A stretch of 64,000 nt of DNA from Hoeflea_A sp965228785 (GTDB taxonomy: Bacteria > Pseudomonadota > Alphaproteobacteria > Rhizobiales > Rhizobiaceae): NCBI GenBank assembly GCA_965228785.1, contig CBDDIF010000002.1, forward strand, positions 62,001 to 126,000. The letters are read 5' to 3'. Under the pieces are notes generated by a model. It did not search any database and was not told where the DNA came from. It saw nothing but the letters and a program-made list of their open reading frames with translations. The position numbers and the translations under genes were made by a program. Shown here one piece after another: positions 14,472 to 24,062 of the stretch. Within the stretch, counting starts at the first letter, position 1, and every line of letters begins with the position of its first letter.

Positions 14472-16403
14472 TCAGATCCTCTCGCGAACGTAGCTTCCCG
14501 GTGCATCCTCAATGGCGTTCAGCTTGCCGCCTCCCGGATCACGGGCGTCGACCATTTCGCTGTCCTGTTTTTCGATCCAGGCGTGCCAGTGCGGCCACCA
14601 GGAGCCCGGATGCTCCTTGGCCTTTGCCACCCAGTCTTCAAACTCGCCGTCCGGTTTGCCGTTCGTCCAGTACTGATATTTCTTCTTCTCAGGCGGATTG
14701 ACGACGCCGGCGATATGGCCGGAGCCGGACATCACGTATGTCACCTTGCCGCCGAAGTGGCGACAACCAACGAAGACGGATTTGGCCGGAGCGATGTGGT
14801 CCTCGCGTGTGGCAAGGTTGTATATCGGGATCGTCACGTCGCTGAGCGATAGGCGTTTTCCGTCCAGCACCATACGATCGTTCGACAGATTGTTCTCCAG
14901 GTAGCAGTTTCGCAGATAGTAGGAGTGATTGGCCGCCGGCAGGCGCGTGGAGTCGGAGTTCCAGTAGAGCAGGTCGAAGGGCATAGGTTCCTTGCCCTTC
15001 AGGTAATTGTTGACGACATAAGGCCAGATCAGTTCCGAGGCTCGCAGCATGTTGAAGGCCGTCGCCATTTTCGAACCATCGAGATAGCCATGCTCCCTCA
15101 TGGTGTCTTCGATTGAATCAATGTTTTCGGCGTCCGCGAAGACCATGAGATCGCCGGCATTGACGAAATCCACCTGCGTGGTGAAGAACGTCGCCGAGGC
15201 GATGCGCTCATCCTCTTCCTGGGCAAACAGGGCGAGCGTGGCTGCGAGCAATGTCCCGCCCACGCAATAGCCGATCGCATTGACCTCCTTTTCACCGGTC
15301 ACCTTGCCGACGGTATCGAGGGCAAACCCGATGCCTTCGCGCGCATAGGCCTCCCAACCCTTATCGGCGTGCCGTTCGTCCGGGTTCACCCAGGATATGA
15401 CAAAGACAGTGTGTCCTTGATCGACAGCCCATTTGATGAAGGATTTCTGCGGATTGAGGTCGAGAATGTAGAACTTGTTGATCCACGGAGGGCAGATCAG
15501 CAAGGGTCGCTTGAGTACCTTCTCGGTCGTAGGTGCGTATTGGATGACTTGGCAGACATCGCTCTGGGCGACCACCTTGCCGGGGGTCATGGCCAGGTTT
15601 TCACCGACCGCGTATTTGCTGTAGTCCGACTGGCGAAGTCGCAGGTCGCCTTTGCCGGCTTCGATATCCTCGGCCAGCATGCGCATGCCGCGCACCAGGT
15701 TTTCTCCGCTTTCGGCGATGGTTTCCTTGTAGACCTCGGGGTTGGTCAGGACAAAATTGGTTGGCGACAGGGCGCTGGTCACTTGCTTGATGTAAAACTC
15801 GGCCTTGTGTCGGGTATGCGGATCCAGCCCGTCGGCATCCTTGACGAGTTTGTCCGCCCAGTCTGACGTCACCCAAAAGGCCTGTCGCAGGAAACTGAAA
15901 AAGGCGTTGTTTTGCCAATCCTCATCGGAAAACCGACGGTCGCCCAAATGGCTTTCGGCCGGATCCGTCGTTTCCTCGCCGGCGAACTTCCGCATTGAAT
16001 TCGACCAAATGTCGAAATAGCTGGTCAGCAGATGGGTCTGTGCTTCGATCGCCCGTTTTGGGTCGGACAGCCAATATTCGGAAAGTTTGCTGAATGTTTT
16101 GACGACGTCGGTGGCCGGGCCGGCCAGGCTATCGGTCTTTTCTCCGGATTCGCGCGGTCCGACCCAGGCGGCGGCGGCTTTGCCCATCTCCTCCACCATG
16201 TGCGCCATATTGCGCGCCATGGCTTCCGGGTCTTTGACGACGAAAGGTTCTATGGCCGAGAGCTCGGCCATTTCCTCATAACCGGACTTTTTGTTGTCGG
16301 CCGGTTTGTCAGCTGCGGCGTTTGGAGCAGGTTTGTTCTTGTGCGCTTCTGCACCTGCGGAGGCAGTCTTGGCCTTCCCCTGGCCTCGTTTTTTATCCGC
16401 CAA
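14472..16403 (-). CDS. phaC: Class I poly(3-hydroxyalkanoate) synthase
   Basis: This 643-residue enzyme polymerises 3-hydroxyacyl-CoA into PHA storage polyester on the granule surface. The lipase-like box GYCVGG places the catalytic cysteine at residue 380. The partner Asp is in TREDHIAP and His in GSGHIAGVVNPP. The PhaC N-terminal domain signature DRRFSDEDWQNN (about 155-166) is present, and a Lys/Ala-rich 40-residue extension precedes it. The start is a TTG at 16403, chosen because GGGAGGA stands six bases before it and the next Met is residue 45. No phaA, phaB or phasin gene is in the window. It lies upstream of sfsA with 45 bases between. Confidence 0.97.
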   Translation of the reverse strand: MADKKRGQGKAKTASAGAEAHKNKPAPNAAADKPADNKKSGYEEMAELSAIEPFVVKDPEAMARNMAHMVEEMGKAAAAWVGPRESGEKTDSLAGPATDVVKTFSKLSEYWLSDPKRAIEAQTHLLTSYFDIWSNSMRKFAGEETTDPAESHLGDRRFSDEDWQNNAFFSFLRQAFWVTSDWADKLVKDADGLDPHTRHKAEFYIKQVTSALSPTNFVLTNPEVYKETIAESGENLVRGMRMLAEDIEAGKGDLRLRQSDYSKYAVGENLAMTPGKVVAQSDVCQVIQYAPTTEKVLKRPLLICPPWINKFYILDLNPQKSFIKWAVDQGHTVFVISWVNPDERHADKGWEAYAREGIGFALDTVGKVTGEKEVNAIGYCVGGTLLAATLALFAQEEDERIASATFFTTQVDFVNAGDLMVFADAENIDSIEDTMREHGYLDGSKMATAFNMLRASELIWPYVVNNYLKGKEPMPFDLLYWNSDSTRLPAANHSYYLRNCYLENNLSNDRMVLDGKRLSLSDVTIPIYNLATREDHIAPAKSVFVGCRHFGGKVTYVMSGSGHIAGVVNPPEKKKYQYWTNGKPDGEFEDWVAKAKEHPGSWWPHWHAWIEKQDSEMVDARDPGGGKLNAIEDAPGSYVRERI

Positions 16404-16542
16404 CTGTTCCTCCCGGTTCTCTTTTGCGGTCTATTGGCCTATTAATCGCCCGCGATCCGTCGGTAACCTCATTATGAAGGGTTTGCGGATCGATACATAG
16501 GACGATTTTATTGCGGATTCGTGTTCTTTAGTAGGGTGTGAA

Positions 16543-16953
16543 ATGACACGGCAGACATGCACTCAGGGAAAGTCTGGACGGTTTGTGCCGCTCTCCTGTC
16601 TGGCTTTGTGCGTCATTCTGTCGGGATGTGTTTCAGCGTCACTGGAAGATGCCGCACCGACCCAGCCCTCGCAGGATACCAACGCGTCTGCAGCGGAAGA
16701 ACGCGACAACAGTTTTGTGCAGGAAGGCGCGTTGCGCAACGAGGCCTATCCGACATTCGAGAAGACACCGGTCGCAGCAACCAATCAGCTGAGTCAATCC
16801 GACAAGCTGCGTCTGGAAGCTGAAATGGACTCGGTGCGCGCGGCCTATGGGGCGGGGTCGATTTCCGAAGCGCAGTACCGTCAGCGAATTCGGGAACTGG
16901 AGCAGTTGGCGAGTACGCACGGGGCGGATACCCAACGGGAAATCGAAAACTGA
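16543..16953 (+). CDS. Small lipoprotein of unknown function
   Basis: The 136-residue protein has a basic N-terminus, a hydrophobic stretch and a lipobox (ILSGC, Cys29), so it should be lipid-anchored after signal peptidase II cleavage. The mature part begins with a Ser/Thr/Ala/Gln-rich low-complexity linker. It ends in a helical segment (residues about 85-125, with SVRAAYGAGSISEAQYRQRI) that faintly resembles the SHOCT oligomerisation motif. It stands alone between phaC (divergent) and the alaC-like gene (same strand, 81 bases on). I do not recognise a specific family. Confidence 0.78.
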   Translation: MTRQTCTQGKSGRFVPLSCLALCVILSGCVSASLEDAAPTQPSQDTNASAAEERDNSFVQEGALRNEAYPTFEKTPVAATNQLSQSDKLRLEAEMDSVRAAYGAGSISEAQYRQRIRELEQLASTHGADTQREIEN

Positions 16954-17034
16954 TTCGTCGCCAAATTCCGCGAAAAGACCGCAAATGTGCGATAATGGTC
17001 AGGCAAAGACCACAAACCGGAACCGAACAGAGCC

Positions 17035-18252
17035 ATGGAAGAGTTTCACAAAGTCCGCAGACTGCCGCCCTACGTTTTTGAACAGGTCAATCGACTGAAG
17101 GCGAGCGCGCGAGCGGATGGCGCGGATATCATCGATCTGGGCATGGGGAATCCGGACCTGCCGACTCCACAGTCGATCGTCGACAAGTTGTGCGATGTGG
17201 TTCAGGACCCACGCACCCACCGCTATTCGACGTCCCGCGGCATCCCCGGTCTGCGCAAGGCTCAGGCGAGCTATTACGGCCGTCGGTTCGGCGTCAAGAT
17301 CGATCCGGATACCCAGGTCGTTGCAACCCTCGGCTCGAAGGAAGGCTTTGCCAATATGGCGCAAGCCATTACCGCGCCGGGTGACGTGGTTCTATGCCCC
17401 AATCCGACCTATCCGATCCACGCTTTCGGGTTCATCATGTCGGGCGGCGTCATTCGATCGATGACCGTCGACCCGGATGACAGTTTTTTCTATTCGCTGG
17501 AACGGGCGGTGCGCCATTCGATTCCAAAGCCGCTGGCGCTCATTCTCAACTATCCGTCGAATCCGACGGCGTACGTGGCAAGCCTGGATTTCTACAAGGA
17601 TGTAGTCGCTTTCGCCAAGAAGCATGACATCATCATCCTGTCGGACCTGGCTTACGCGGAAATCTACTACGAGGATGCGCCGCCGCCGTCGGTCCTCCAG
17701 GTGCCTGGTGCGGCCGATGTCTCCGTTGAATTCACATCCATGTCGAAGACCTTTTCGATGCCCGGCTGGCGCATGGGATTTGCGGTTGGCAACGAACGCC
17801 TGATTGGCGCTTTGTCCCGGGTAAAATCCTATCTGGACTATGGCGCATTCACGCCGATTCAGGTCGCGGCGACCACCGCTCTCAACGGAGACGGCTCCGA
17901 AATCGAGATGGTTCGCGGCACCTACAAGCGCCGGCGTGACGTGATGGTCGAATCCTTTGCCAATGCCGGATGGTCAGTACCTGCACCGCAAGCGACCATG
18001 TTTGCCTGGGCGCCTCTGCCCGAGCGTTTCCGCGAGCTCGGCTCGCTGGAGTTTTCTAAGCTGCTCATCGAGAAGGCCGACGTAGCGGTCGCACCCGGAG
18101 TGGGTTTCGGCGAATATGGTGATGACTACGTTCGCATCGCGCTGGTGGAGAACGAGCACCGGATTCGCCAGGCGGCGCGAAACGTCAAACGCTTTCTTGC
18201 GTCCAGCGAAGAAAGCATGCAAAACGTCGTCCGTCTAAATACCAGGCGTTAG
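17035..18252 (+). CDS. AlaC-like PLP-dependent aminotransferase (class I/II)
   Basis: This 405-residue fold-type I aminotransferase closely follows the pattern of E. coli AlaC: LPPYVFEQVNRLKASAR near the N-terminus, DLGMGNPDLPTP at 35-45 and THRYSTSRGIPGLR at 61-74. The Schiff-base lysine is Lys238 in TSMSKTFSMPGWRMGF. AlaC makes alanine from pyruvate and glutamate. Close relatives are often annotated as LL-diaminopimelate or methionine-related aminotransferases. It lies 42 bases upstream of hom and is probably cotranscribed, which links it to aspartate-family amino-acid metabolism. The true substrate is not settled by sequence. Confidence 0.9.
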   Translation: MEEFHKVRRLPPYVFEQVNRLKASARADGADIIDLGMGNPDLPTPQSIVDKLCDVVQDPRTHRYSTSRGIPGLRKAQASYYGRRFGVKIDPDTQVVATLGSKEGFANMAQAITAPGDVVLCPNPTYPIHAFGFIMSGGVIRSMTVDPDDSFFYSLERAVRHSIPKPLALILNYPSNPTAYVASLDFYKDVVAFAKKHDIIILSDLAYAEIYYEDAPPPSVLQVPGAADVSVEFTSMSKTFSMPGWRMGFAVGNERLIGALSRVKSYLDYGAFTPIQVAATTALNGDGSEIEMVRGTYKRRRDVMVESFANAGWSVPAPQATMFAWAPLPERFRELGSLEFSKLLIEKADVAVAPGVGFGEYGDDYVRIALVENEHRIRQAARNVKRFLASSEESMQNVVRLNTRR

Positions 18253-18294
18253 CCTCAACACGGCCGCCGACAATTAATGAACGGATAGAAGACG

Positions 18295-19623
18295 ATGGCA
18301 GATGCCCTCAAGGTCGGCATTGCGGGACTGGGCACGGTTGGTGCCGCGCTTGCCCGTATCCTGACGCAGCGTCATGACAAGCTGGCTGATATCTGTGGCA
18401 AGCCGATCGAGATCACGGCAGTTTGCGCGCGCGACCAAAACAAGGATCGTGGTGTCGATCTATCCTTCGCAGCGTTTTATTCCGATGCGCAGCAGATGGC
18501 AGCCGAAGCGAACATCGACGTCTTCGTCGAACTGATCGGTGGTGACGCGGATCCAGCCTATGGCGCTGTTCGCAAGGCGCTCGAGCGCGGCTGCCATGTG
18601 GTGACGGCAAACAAGGCGCTGCTGGCTCGCCATGGTGTTGAGTTGGCGGTGATTGCCGAGGCAAATGGCGTTTTGCTTAATTTTGAGGCGGCGGTCGCCG
18701 GCGGTATTCCGGTCATCAAGGCGATGCGGGAATCGCTGACGGGCAACTCGATCGACCGGGTGTTCGGTATTCTCAATGGCACCTGCAATTACATCCTGAC
18801 CGAAATGGAACGGGGAGGGCTATCCTTTGAGGAGTGCCTGAAAGAGGCTCAGCGACTGGGCTATGCTGAGGCGGACCCGACGTTTGACGTCGAGGGACAG
18901 GACACAGCGCACAAGCTGGCGCTGCTGACCAGTATCGCTTTCGGTACGCAAATTGCACCGGACGACATCTATCTGGAGGGCATTTCGAACCTTTCCATCG
19001 AGGATATCCGCGCAGCCCGCGACCTTGGGTTTCGCATCAAGCTGCTCGGCGTTGCACAAAAGACCGATTCCGGCATCGAACAACGTGTCCATCCCACAAT
19101 GGTGCCAATCGATTCCGTGATCGCCCAGGTGGACGGCGTCACCAACGCTGTCGCCATCGACGCTGATGTGGTTGGTGAATTGCTGATGTCGGGCCCCGGA
19201 GCCGGTGGCGATGCAACCGCGTCGGCCGTGATGGGTGACATTGCCGACATCGCCAAAAGCCGACCTGGCCACCAGCATGGCCCGGTGCTCGGTTGGCCCG
19301 CAGCAAGTCTGAAACCCTACCAGCGGGCGCGGATGCGCAGCCACGAAGGTGGTTACTTTATCCGGCTCTCGGTGGAGGATCGGGCCGGCGTTTTCGCCAG
19401 CCTGGCCAAGCATATGTCCGACAATGAGATTTCGCTGGAATCCATCGTGCAACGTCCCAATGACGGCGCGACCAACGGCAACGGCGACAGGAAGACCATC
19501 ATCCTGGTGACCCACGCCACCATGGAAGCTGCCGTTCGGAAAGCCGTCGAAGCCGTCTCGGGTGAGGGATACCTGCTGGATAAGCCTCAAGTCATCCGAA
19601 TCGAGCGACCGGGAGTTGACTGA
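18295..19623 (+). CDS. hom: Homoserine dehydrogenase
   Basis: The 442-residue enzyme reduces aspartate semialdehyde to homoserine, the branch point to threonine, methionine and isoleucine. It has the NAD(P)-binding motif GIAGLGTVGAALARI (residues 8-22), the catalytic domain with FEAAVAGGIPVIKAMRESL and GILNGTCNYILTEME (near 160-175), and a C-terminal ACT domain (about 350-430, beginning GGYFIRLSVEDRAG) expected to bind threonine for feedback inhibition. Length and order are those of the monofunctional enzyme. It follows the alaC-like gene and precedes glpX by 153 bases. Confidence 0.97.
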   Translation: MADALKVGIAGLGTVGAALARILTQRHDKLADICGKPIEITAVCARDQNKDRGVDLSFAAFYSDAQQMAAEANIDVFVELIGGDADPAYGAVRKALERGCHVVTANKALLARHGVELAVIAEANGVLLNFEAAVAGGIPVIKAMRESLTGNSIDRVFGILNGTCNYILTEMERGGLSFEECLKEAQRLGYAEADPTFDVEGQDTAHKLALLTSIAFGTQIAPDDIYLEGISNLSIEDIRAARDLGFRIKLLGVAQKTDSGIEQRVHPTMVPIDSVIAQVDGVTNAVAIDADVVGELLMSGPGAGGDATASAVMGDIADIAKSRPGHQHGPVLGWPAASLKPYQRARMRSHEGGYFIRLSVEDRAGVFASLAKHMSDNEISLESIVQRPNDGATNGNGDRKTIILVTHATMEAAVRKAVEAVSGEGYLLDKPQVIRIERPGVD

Positions 19624-19776
19624 ACTCCAAGACATTTCGAGGCTGTTCAACAGCTAATCGATTTAGTTGTGATGATTGAAACAGAAGCGTCTTATTAGCC
19701 GCTTTTTCCGGTCCGTCGGCGTTGCCATGGGCTGCTTGAGCGCGATATCAGGACGGCAATCGGAGCAAACGGGACC

Positions 19777-20766
19777 ATGACTATGGCGACTAAATCAGAA
19801 CAAGCCGGCCTCGATCGCATTCTGACGCTGGAGATCGCTCGCGTGACAGAGCGAGCAGCGGTAGCGGCAGCGCGCCTGCGAGGGCGAGGCGATGAAAAGG
19901 AAGCCGATCAGGTCGCCGTGGATGCTATGCGGCAAGAGCTCAACAAGTTGCCGATTTCCGGAACGGTGGTCATTGGCGAAGGCGAGCGCGACGAAGCCCC
20001 GATGCTCTATATTGGTGAGGAGGTCGGTACCCGCAACGGGCCGGAAGTCGACATTGCCCTCGACCCGTTGGAAGGGACCACGATCTGCGCCAAGAACTTA
20101 CCCAATTCGCTTGCCGTTATTGCGGTCGCGGAAAAGGGAAGCCTGCTCTACGCGCCCGACGTTTACATGGAGAAGGTGGCGATCGGACCGGGCTTTCCGG
20201 CAGGAACGGTCTCGCTCGAAGCATCGCCGACAGACAACATCAGCGCTGTTGCCAAGGCTAAGGGCGTTGGCATCAATGAGGTTACCGCCTGTATTCTTGA
20301 TCGTCCCCGCCATGCCCGGATGATTGAAGAGGTGCGCGCAACCGGTGCGGCGATACGGCTTATTGGTGACGGGGACGTCGCGGGGGTTATCCATACTACT
20401 GATCCGGATGAGACGGGGATCGACATCTACATGGGTATCGGCGGCGCGCCAGAAGGTGTGCTTGCCGCTGCTGCGCTGCGATGCATCGGAGGACAGATGC
20501 AGGGGCGCCTGCAGCTCAACACCGATGAAAAGATCGCGCGGGCCCGCAAGATGGGAATCGAAGATCCGATGCGAATCTACGGCATGGAAGAAATGGCGAG
20601 CGGCGATGTTGTGTTCTCCGCGACCGGCGTCACCGACGGTAACATGTTGATCGGAGTTCGATTTGCCCGCGATGCCATCATCACCCATACCATCGTCATG
20701 AGGTCTTCTTCGCGAACAGTTCGCGAGATCAAGGCAAGGCACCAGGACCTGGGCAAGTTTGACTAA
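19777..20766 (+). CDS. glpX: Class II fructose-1,6-bisphosphatase
   Basis: The 329-residue enzyme hydrolyses fructose 1,6-bisphosphate in gluconeogenesis and the Calvin cycle. The lithium-sensitive phosphatase motif appears as IALDPLEGTTICAKN (near residues 88-102), with the upstream metal ligands in VVIGEGERDEAP (near 65-76). GlpX landmarks such as GDVAGVI and GIGGAPEGVLAAAALRCIGG are present. The ATG at 19777 and another two codons later are both possible starts. It lies between hom and recJ; hom-glpX-recJ on one strand is a common order in this group of bacteria. Confidence 0.96.
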   Translation: MTMATKSEQAGLDRILTLEIARVTERAAVAAARLRGRGDEKEADQVAVDAMRQELNKLPISGTVVIGEGERDEAPMLYIGEEVGTRNGPEVDIALDPLEGTTICAKNLPNSLAVIAVAEKGSLLYAPDVYMEKVAIGPGFPAGTVSLEASPTDNISAVAKAKGVGINEVTACILDRPRHARMIEEVRATGAAIRLIGDGDVAGVIHTTDPDETGIDIYMGIGGAPEGVLAAAALRCIGGQMQGRLQLNTDEKIARARKMGIEDPMRIYGMEEMASGDVVFSATGVTDGNMLIGVRFARDAIITHTIVMRSSSRTVREIKARHQDLGKFD

Positions 20767-20802
20767 CCAGCGCCCATCCATCGACGATCACGGACCGGAA
20801 GC

Positions 20803-22602
20803 GTGACGAGCGGGGCCGACAAAAACTCCTCTACCTTTCTTCATGTCGATGCGTCGCTGTCTGCGCAACGCTGGGTTCATCGTCTTGATTCAGTCGGAGA
20901 GAACCGCGCGCTGGCCATTGCCCAGACCCATGGGCTTCCAGATATCGTGGCACGTGTTCTCGCCGGACGCGGTGTGACATCCGAAGGAACCATAGAGTTC
21001 CTGGCGCCTACCATCCGAAGCTTGATGCCCGATCCGTCAAGTCTGCGTGACATGGATATTGCGGCGGAGCGGATCGTATCGGCGATATCCAACGGGGAAC
21101 GGGTTGCGATCTTTGGCGACTACGATGTCGACGGCGCCGCTTCATCTGCCCTGCTGAAACGGTTTCTGGACCATTTCGGAACGGTCTGTGAGATCTATAT
21201 TCCGGACAGGATTTTCGAGGGTTATGGCCCCAATCCGGATGCCATCGATCAACTCATCGATCGTGGTGCACGATTGATCGTCACTGTGGATTGTGGCTCG
21301 ACGAGCCGGGAAGCGCTTGAGCACGCTGCCGCGCGCGGCGTCGACGTCGTGGTTCTCGACCACCATCAGCTTGGTTCCGATCTGCCAACCTGTGTTGCTC
21401 TCGTCAATCCTAATCGAGAGGACGATTTGTCTGGCCAAGGGCACCTTTGTGCGGCCGGTGTGGTGTTCCTGGCACTGGTTGCCATTTTGCGTTTGTTGCG
21501 CGGGCAGGGGGACAGCCGAACCGGTACGCTCGACCTGATGAGCATGCTCGATATCGTGGCTTTGGCGACCGTCTGCGACGTCGTGCCTTTGAAGGCTCTC
21601 AACCGGGCCTACGTGGTCCGCGGATTGCAGGTGGCCCGGCAACTGGCCAATCGCGGTTTATCGGCGCTCATGAGGGTTGCCGGCGTCGACGGACCGTTGA
21701 CGCCGTTTCATTTCGGTTACCTCATTGGGCCTCGCATCAATGCCGGCGGCCGAATCGGCGACGCCGCGCTCGGCAGCCGACTTCTCACGCTCGATGACGA
21801 TGCGGAGGCCCAGGCCATTGCCGAAACCCTCAACCGGCTGAATCAGGAACGCCAAGCGCTGGAAAAACAGATCCTGGCAGCGGCCGAAGCCGAGGCACTG
21901 GCTGAAATCGGTGGCGGAGAAGGCCCGGCTGTGGTGGTGACCGCGGGCGAGGGGTGGCATGCCGGAATTGTCGGGATCATAGCTGCTCGCTTGAAAGAAA
22001 AGCTGCACCGCCCGGCATTTGCGATCGCCCTCGATCCTTCCGGCAAGGGCACCGGTTCCGGGCGATCAATCAGCGGGTTCGATATGGGGCGCATGGTGAG
22101 GGAGGCGGTCGAGGCAGGGCTTGCCGTCAAGGGCGGCGGACACGCCATGGCGGCCGGTCTCACAGTGGAGCGCGGCCAGTTGGGAGCCCTCCGTGCCTTT
22201 TTTGAAGATCATGCCGCCGGGACCGTCAGGCAGTTGACCGCAAACCGGGCGCTGAAGATCGACGGAGCATTGGCTGCAAGCGGTGCGACATTGGAGCTGA
22301 TGGATCAGTTGGACACCGCGGGTCCTTATGGAGCTGCTCATCCGCAACCGATTTTGGCTATGCCTGCGCATCGACTGATCGATGCACGCATCGTCGGTCA
22401 GGATCATGTGCGCCTGCAACTGGCCGACACCACTGGTGCAAAACTCTCAGCGATTGCCTTTCGTGCAGCAGGTACGACCATGGGCTCGGCACTCCTCGAC
22501 GGACGCGGACGCCAATTCCATTTTGCGGGAACCTTGTCGGTCGACCACTGGCAGGGCAATCGGCGCATACAGATGCGGGTTCTGGACGCGTCCAATACCT
22601 GA
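20803..22602 (+). CDS. recJ: Single-stranded-DNA-specific exonuclease RecJ
   Basis: This 599-residue 5'-3' exonuclease resects single-stranded DNA in recombination and mismatch repair. The DHH phosphoesterase motifs are all visible: GDYDVDG (105-111), VTVDCGSTS (160-168) and the name-giving LDHH (185-188). The C-terminal DHHA1 domain contains GAGWHAGIVGIIAARLKEK-like sequence (here starting GEGWHAGIVG) and GSGRSISGFD, followed by KGGGHAMAAGLTVE. An OB-fold segment ends the protein. The start is GTG with GGAAG nearby, 36 bases after glpX. Length is normal for the family. Confidence 0.97.
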   Translation: MTSGADKNSSTFLHVDASLSAQRWVHRLDSVGENRALAIAQTHGLPDIVARVLAGRGVTSEGTIEFLAPTIRSLMPDPSSLRDMDIAAERIVSAISNGERVAIFGDYDVDGAASSALLKRFLDHFGTVCEIYIPDRIFEGYGPNPDAIDQLIDRGARLIVTVDCGSTSREALEHAAARGVDVVVLDHHQLGSDLPTCVALVNPNREDDLSGQGHLCAAGVVFLALVAILRLLRGQGDSRTGTLDLMSMLDIVALATVCDVVPLKALNRAYVVRGLQVARQLANRGLSALMRVAGVDGPLTPFHFGYLIGPRINAGGRIGDAALGSRLLTLDDDAEAQAIAETLNRLNQERQALEKQILAAAEAEALAEIGGGEGPAVVVTAGEGWHAGIVGIIAARLKEKLHRPAFAIALDPSGKGTGSGRSISGFDMGRMVREAVEAGLAVKGGGHAMAAGLTVERGQLGALRAFFEDHAAGTVRQLTANRALKIDGALAASGATLELMDQLDTAGPYGAAHPQPILAMPAHRLIDARIVGQDHVRLQLADTTGAKLSAIAFRAAGTTMGSALLDGRGRQFHFAGTLSVDHWQGNRRIQMRVLDASNT

Positions 22603-22655
22603 ACGCAAACGCCCAAACAGGGTCTGAAGCAATCGACAATTTTTGTGAAGTCGTG

Positions 22656-22730
22656 TGGCACGCCCTAGGGGAATCGAACCCCTCTTTCCAGGTTGAAAAC
22701 CTGGCGTCCTAACCGATAGACGAAGGGCGC
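22656..22730 (-). tRNA. tRNA-Glu (anticodon UUC)
   Basis: On the minus strand the acceptor stem GCGCCCT pairs with AGGGCGT (one G-U pair). The D-arm is GTC...GAC, the anticodon arm CCAGG-TTTTCAA-CCTGG gives anticodon TTC, and the T-arm reads GGGGTTCGATTCCCC. An encoded CCA ends the gene (22656-22658). It faces the recJ end. Confidence 0.97.
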
Positions 22731-22789
22731 GTGGTGACGGTTATATAGTCAGGCTTATGAAATTGGGCAAGCGGGAAAATGCCGTTCTT

Positions 22790-22819
22790 GAAAAAAATAT
22801 GAAGGCCCGTCTGGCCTTT
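22790..22819 (-). terminator. Intrinsic terminator of the M15-like gene
   Basis: On the minus strand the stem AAGGCC-AGACG-GGCCTT (22802-22818) is followed by CATATTTTTTTC. It lies just after the stop codon of the gene at 22831-23907. Confidence 0.85.
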
Positions 22820-22830
22820 GTTTTCCGGGC

Positions 22831-23907
22831 TTATCGCCTGCGGCAGCGCCAGTTCCAGTCTCTCTTGCTTCCGACGTCAATATGCACGGATTTGGTGTGG
22901 CAATAGGTGCCGACACCGCCACGTCCCCGCATTGTTCTCAGGTACTTTGCGAGCTGCCATTTGCTGATGCCGGGGACCTGGATGTCCGCCGCTTCACACG
23001 TCGTGTGTCGGGATCCGCGAGCCCCTCCGGCTCGGCGGTTATTTTTGGGCGAGCGATAACCGGAGGTGACGATGATATCCTGACGGTAGTGTTTCCGTAC
23101 CCTCTGGAGCAGTCGCACCAGCTCCGGCTTGAAACAGGCCATCTGCACACTGTCGTGTTGAGCTCTGAGGCCATTCGGCGCCAGCCGGGCCAGTCCGGCT
23201 GCAGATGCGACCCGAACAGGTTCATCGGTGGAACCGGCCGTCGCCGACTTTATGCCGAACAGCGAGCCAAGCCGAACACCTGGAAGGGCGGATTGGCCAG
23301 ATTGAGGTTTCTTGATTGTGGAACGGGGTTTTGTCGATGTTGCACCCCGGCTTGGCTTTGCGGTCTTGCCGCCGCCAGCAACATGAACGATCTCTGCCGG
23401 CGGGCGTGGCTGACCGAAAGAGAAGATGCGCGCGAGCCGCGGTCGCTTGGCCGAAGGTTTGTCGGACGTTTTTGAGTTTGTCGGAACTTGCGTGGTCGCT
23501 GCAGTTGCTATCGCCGCGGTGTTGACGGCATCCAACGCCTCGCTGGTGTTGGATTCAGGCGCAACCGCCAGAGCGAGCTCAGGCTTCTTGTTCGATGAAG
23601 CGCCGGGCGGTGTCGTTGATGAGTTGGCGTAGGTGACCGTCTCAGCTTTACCGCCGTCAAAACTCATTTCTACCGCGACTGGATTGGTCGATCCTGATGT
23701 TCCGCCATCGACATAAGAGGGAGTGGCTGCCGGGGTCTGAGGTGCCAATCCGAAGTTCGGTTCGCTTGAGGTGGTGCACGCGGAGAGGAATGTGGCGATC
23801 AGCACAGCTCCAACGATGGCCGATGACCGACCGGTCGTGGTTCCGTTGCGTCCGATTGTCCCCACTGTCAATGTCCCCGCTTGCCCCGTGCACTCCGTCG
23901 AGACCAT
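22831..23907 (-). CDS. Lipoprotein-like M15/DUF882 (YcbK-type) peptidase-fold protein
   Basis: The C-terminal 110 residues form a D,D-carboxypeptidase-like M15 domain. It contains IIVTSGYRSPKNNRRAGG, then GSRHTTCEAADIQV with the His and Asp zinc ligands, and the last ligand in SVHIDVG. Ahead of it lies a roughly 200-residue low-complexity Thr/Ser/Ala/Lys linker. A hydrophobic stretch with lipobox (LIATFLSAC) suggests export and lipid anchoring. The linker would place the domain near peptidoglycan. The start is uncertain: ATGs at 24003 and 23907 lack ribosome-binding sites, while a GTG at 23865 has GGGG upstream and would give a compact 30-residue lipoprotein signal. Confidence 0.82.
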   Translation of the reverse strand: MVSTECTGQAGTLTVGTIGRNGTTTGRSSAIVGAVLIATFLSACTTSSEPNFGLAPQTPAATPSYVDGGTSGSTNPVAVEMSFDGGKAETVTYANSSTTPPGASSNKKPELALAVAPESNTSEALDAVNTAAIATAATTQVPTNSKTSDKPSAKRPRLARIFSFGQPRPPAEIVHVAGGGKTAKPSRGATSTKPRSTIKKPQSGQSALPGVRLGSLFGIKSATAGSTDEPVRVASAAGLARLAPNGLRAQHDSVQMACFKPELVRLLQRVRKHYRQDIIVTSGYRSPKNNRRAGGARGSRHTTCEAADIQVPGISKWQLAKYLRTMRGRGGVGTYCHTKSVHIDVGSKRDWNWRCRRR

Positions 23908-24062
23908 CGACGGGCTGAACTTTTTGGTCAGCCAAAAGCTCAGCTTAGCCGGCAAATGCAAATGACCCAAATGGTAATTGCGATCAAAATGCGGCAGAAG
24001 CATGATCGGACATCATGCTTGTGCCAAACTTGCCGTAATTTTGATTGTGAGGCCTGCGGTTT

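Noticed and set aside
22831..24003. Use of the longest frame (start 24003) for the M15-like protein
   Set aside because: The extra N-terminal residues place the lipobox near residue 76, too far for a signal peptide, and no ribosome-binding site is seen.
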